Positions 12,820 through 14,439 of a DNA stretch of 14,439 nucleotides are shown piece by piece. Both the position numbers and the translations under genes were made by a program. The notes under the pieces are model-generated. The model did not search any database. It was not told where the DNA came from and worked only from the letters and a program-made list of their open reading frames with translations. The first letter of the stretch is position 1. Every line of letters starts with the position of its first letter. The stretch is taken from assembly GCA_023432855.1 (NCBI GenBank), contig JAEZEZ010000118.1:1-14439 (forward strand). The letters run 5' to 3'. The stretch comes from Pseudomonadota bacterium. GTDB lineage: Bacteria; Pseudomonadota; Alphaproteobacteria; Caulobacterales; Caulobacteraceae.

Positions 12820-13665
12820 ATGATTCATTCGACCACTCGGGCGCAGGCGCGCCTTGGCCCGCTCGTCGCCGCCGCCCTGGCGCTGTCGACGCTCGGCATG
12901 AGCAGCGCCAGCATCGCAGCGGTCGAATCGTCGGCGCCCTCGCCGCATGTGTCTGCTGAGGGCAAAACGGCCCAGACCCCGAACCTGTTCCAACGCTTCG
13001 TCCGCCTGTTCTTCCCGGCGTCGCAGCCGAAGACGGTCGTCGTGCCGGTGCTGCAGTCCGCTTCGGTCAGCTTCGACGAACTGGATCCGCACGATATCGA
13101 GGCGGCCATCGAAACCGCGGCCAAGATCAACGGCGTGCCGGAGAGCTACCTGATCAAGACGGCGTGGAAGGAGAGCTCCTTCAACCCCCGCGCGGAGGCC
13201 AGGACCTCCAGCGCCACCGGCCTCTACCAGATGATCGACGGCACCTGGCTCGAGCTGATGAAGCGCTACGGCCACAAGTACGGGCTCGAGGCCGAGGCCG
13301 CGAAGATCATCCGCACCGGCGACGGCGAGCTGTGGGTGGCGGGCACGGCCGAGCGCAAGCGCATCATGGACATGCGTTTCGACGCGCGCATCTCCGCGCT
13401 GCTGGCCGGTGAACTGGCCGCCGAGAACCAGCGCATCCTGACCGCCGGCCTCGGCCGCCGGGTCGGCGACACCGATCTCTACATCGCCCATTTCATCGGT
13501 CCGGCCAACGCCGTGCGCCTGATCGCGGCGTCCGAGCGGGCGCCCGCCAGCACCGCCGCCAACCTGTTTCCCAAGGCCGCCCGCGCCAACGAGGCGATCT
13601 TCTACACCCCCGGCGGTTCGCCCCGTTCGGCCGCGGCTGTGGTGCAGCGTCTGGCGCTGAAGTAG
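12820..13665 (+). CDS. Exported lytic transglycosylase, SLT domain
   Basis: Lytic transglycosylases cut the MurNAc-GlcNAc bond of peptidoglycan, leaving 1,6-anhydroMurNAc. The 281-residue product starts with a Sec-type signal peptide: a basic N-terminus, the hydrophobic core LGPLVAAALALSTLGM and a likely cleavage around SIA-AVE (about 33/34). After a linker to about residue 88, the SLT (goose-lysozyme-like) domain holds the catalytic Glu118 in TAWKESSFNP and the GLYQMIDGTWLELM motif (134-147). YIAHFIGPANAVRLI (221-235) is also typical. The start is ATG 12820, preceded by AGGGAG at 8 nt; ATG 12790 in frame would add ten residues and has a weaker site. A GATTC (CcrM-type GANTC) overlaps the start codon. 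The gene stands alone and ends at a strong terminator. Its substrate step is clear by family; whether it serves growth, division or secretion is not. Confidence 0.9.
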   Translation: MIHSTTRAQARLGPLVAAALALSTLGMSSASIAAVESSAPSPHVSAEGKTAQTPNLFQRFVRLFFPASQPKTVVVPVLQSASVSFDELDPHDIEAAIETAAKINGVPESYLIKTAWKESSFNPRAEARTSSATGLYQMIDGTWLELMKRYGHKYGLEAEAAKIIRTGDGELWVAGTAERKRIMDMRFDARISALLAGELAAENQRILTAGLGRRVGDTDLYIAHFIGPANAVRLIAASERAPASTAANLFPKAARANEAIFYTPGGSPRSAAAVVQRLALK

Positions 13666-13691
13666 GCTGCGATTCCTTTTCTTGTCCTGTC

Positions 13692-13723
13692 GCCCCCGGG
13701 GTCCGCTCCGGGGGCTTCTTTTT
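13692..13723 (+). terminator. Intrinsic terminator of the transglycosylase gene
   Basis: GCCCCCGGGG (13692-13701), loop TCCG, CTCCGGGGGC (13706-13715): a 10-bp stem with one G-U pair, followed by TTCTTTTT. This is a classical Rho-independent terminator 26 nt after the stop codon. It lies between convergent genes, but the U tract serves the plus strand only. Confidence 0.92.
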
Positions 13724-13732
13724 GCGCGGCGT

Positions 13733-14439
13733 TCAGGCCAGCAGATCGCGAGTCGCGGCCTCGACGTCCGCTTGCCGCATCAGGCTTTCGCCCACCAGCA
13801 TGGCCCGGGCTCCGGCCGCGGCCATGCGGGCGGCGTCCCCCGCGGTGAACACGCCGCTTTCGGTGACCAGCAGGGCGTCCGACCGGGCGAGCGGCGCGAG
13901 CCGCTCGGTCACCGTCAGGCTGACCTCGAAGGTGCGCAGGTCGCGGTTGTTGATCCCCACGAGATCGGCGCCCAGGGCGCCCGCCCGCGCCATCTCGGCC
14001 TCGTCGTGGACTTCCACGAGGGCGTCCATGCCGAGACGCCGGGCCTCGGACATCAGGTCGGAGGCCAGGGCGTCGTCGACTATGGCCAGGATGACCAGGA
14101 TGGCGTCGGCGCCCAGCGCCCGGCTTTCCGCCACCTGCCAGGGGTCGACCAGGAACTCCTTGCGCAGGCAGGGCAGGGCGGTCGCCTCGCGCGCGGCCGA
14201 CAGATAGGCGTCGTCGCCCTGGAAGCTCGGCCCGTCGGTCAGCACCGACAGGCAGGCCGCGCCGCCCGCCTCGTAGGCGCGCGCCAGCGCCGGCGGATCG
14301 AAGTCCTCACGGATCAGGCCCTTCGACGGGCTGGCCTTCTTGATCTCGGCGATGAGGGCGAGGCGTCCGGCGGGCGCAGCCTCCAGCGCACGGCGGAAAC
14401 CGCGCGGCGGCGAGGCGCGCGCAGGCTCCGGCGCCGGGC
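13733..14439 (-). CDS. trpC: Indole-3-glycerol phosphate synthase TrpC (5' end outside the window)
   Basis: TrpC closes the indole ring in tryptophan synthesis, turning 1-(2-carboxyphenylamino)-1-deoxyribulose 5-phosphate into indole-3-glycerol phosphate. About 234 codons are visible; the frame is open to the right edge, and family members are about 260 residues, so roughly 25-30 N-terminal residues are missing. The (beta/alpha)8-barrel motifs appear in order: AEIKKASPSKG with the first catalytic Lys, SVLTDGPSFQG, LRKEFLVDPWQ with the second Lys, LVEVHDEAE, GINNRDLRTFEV, VTESGV with a catalytic Glu, and LVGESLMR at the phosphate site. A GTG at 14245 (in SVLTD) lies inside the gene and is not the start. 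It is convergent with the transglycosylase. Confidence 0.96.
   Translation of the reverse strand, partial: PAPEPARASPPRGFRRALEAAPAGRLALIAEIKKASPSKGLIREDFDPPALARAYEAGGAACLSVLTDGPSFQGDDAYLSAAREATALPCLRKEFLVDPWQVAESRALGADAILVILAIVDDALASDLMSEARRLGMDALVEVHDEAEMARAGALGADLVGINNRDLRTFEVSLTVTERLAPLARSDALLVTESGVFTAGDAARMAAAGARAMLVGESLMRQADVEAATRDLLA

Noticed and set aside
12497..12959. Small open frames in the region before the transglycosylase
   Set aside because: No ribosome-binding site, unusual codon use and no protein-like features; two run out of frame into the transglycosylase signal-peptide region.
1..14439. CRISPR arrays, insertion sequences, tRNA or rRNA genes, phage genes
   Set aside because: No regularly spaced repeats, transposase motifs, terminal inverted repeats, tRNA-like cloverleaf or rRNA sequence was seen on either strand.

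Overview
This is a GC-rich (roughly two-thirds G+C or more), densely packed chromosomal window from an alphaproteobacterium, most likely family Caulobacteraceae (Caulobacter, Phenylobacterium, Brevundimonas or a relative). Three things point there: the order lpxD-fabZ-lpxA-lpxI-lpxB converging on gltA; the use of LpxI rather than LpxH, with Asp225 at the position known from Caulobacter LpxI; and a lexA promoter carrying two GTTC-N7-GTTC boxes, the alphaproteobacterial SOS operator. Genus and species cannot be fixed by eye.

Layout. Bases 1-4015 (+) hold the 3' part of the lipid A operon: lpxD (5' end cut off by the window), fabZ, lpxA, lpxI and lpxB. Gaps are 15, -1, 2 and -4 nt, so translation is probably coupled. 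A perfect 11-bp hairpin lies inside the last codons of lpxB and faces convergent gltA. Bases 4028-6797 (-) hold gltX followed by gltA (glutamyl-tRNA synthetase, citrate synthase). A ComEC/Rec2-type membrane protein starts head-to-head with gltX, overlapping its first codons, and its reading frame runs to 9195. The last ~80 codons look non-coding and lie over a 39-codon minus-strand ORF (8986-9105) with an excellent ribosome-binding site and one predicted membrane helix. Bases 9189-9875 (-) are lexA, with a 22-bp palindrome just past its stop and two SOS boxes in its promoter. A DUF421 membrane protein (10005-10517, -) diverges from an ABC transporter ATPase/permease pair (10651-12431, +). A 388-bp gene-free stretch follows, holding one more perfect SOS-type motif and an interrupted palindrome. 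Then come an exported lytic transglycosylase (12820-13665, +), a strong intrinsic terminator, and convergent trpC (13733 to the right edge, -; 5' end cut off).

Functionally the window is mostly housekeeping: outer-membrane lipid A synthesis, central carbon metabolism, tRNA charging, DNA-damage control, envelope maintenance and tryptophan synthesis. No mobile element, CRISPR array, rRNA or tRNA was recognised. The least explained part is the comEC/lexA junction (about 8930-9190): a small membrane-protein ORF, a runaway comEC reading frame and two strong hairpins in about 260 bp. I do not see a convincing new multi-gene system; the best candidate for something undescribed is the small ORF downstream of lexA.
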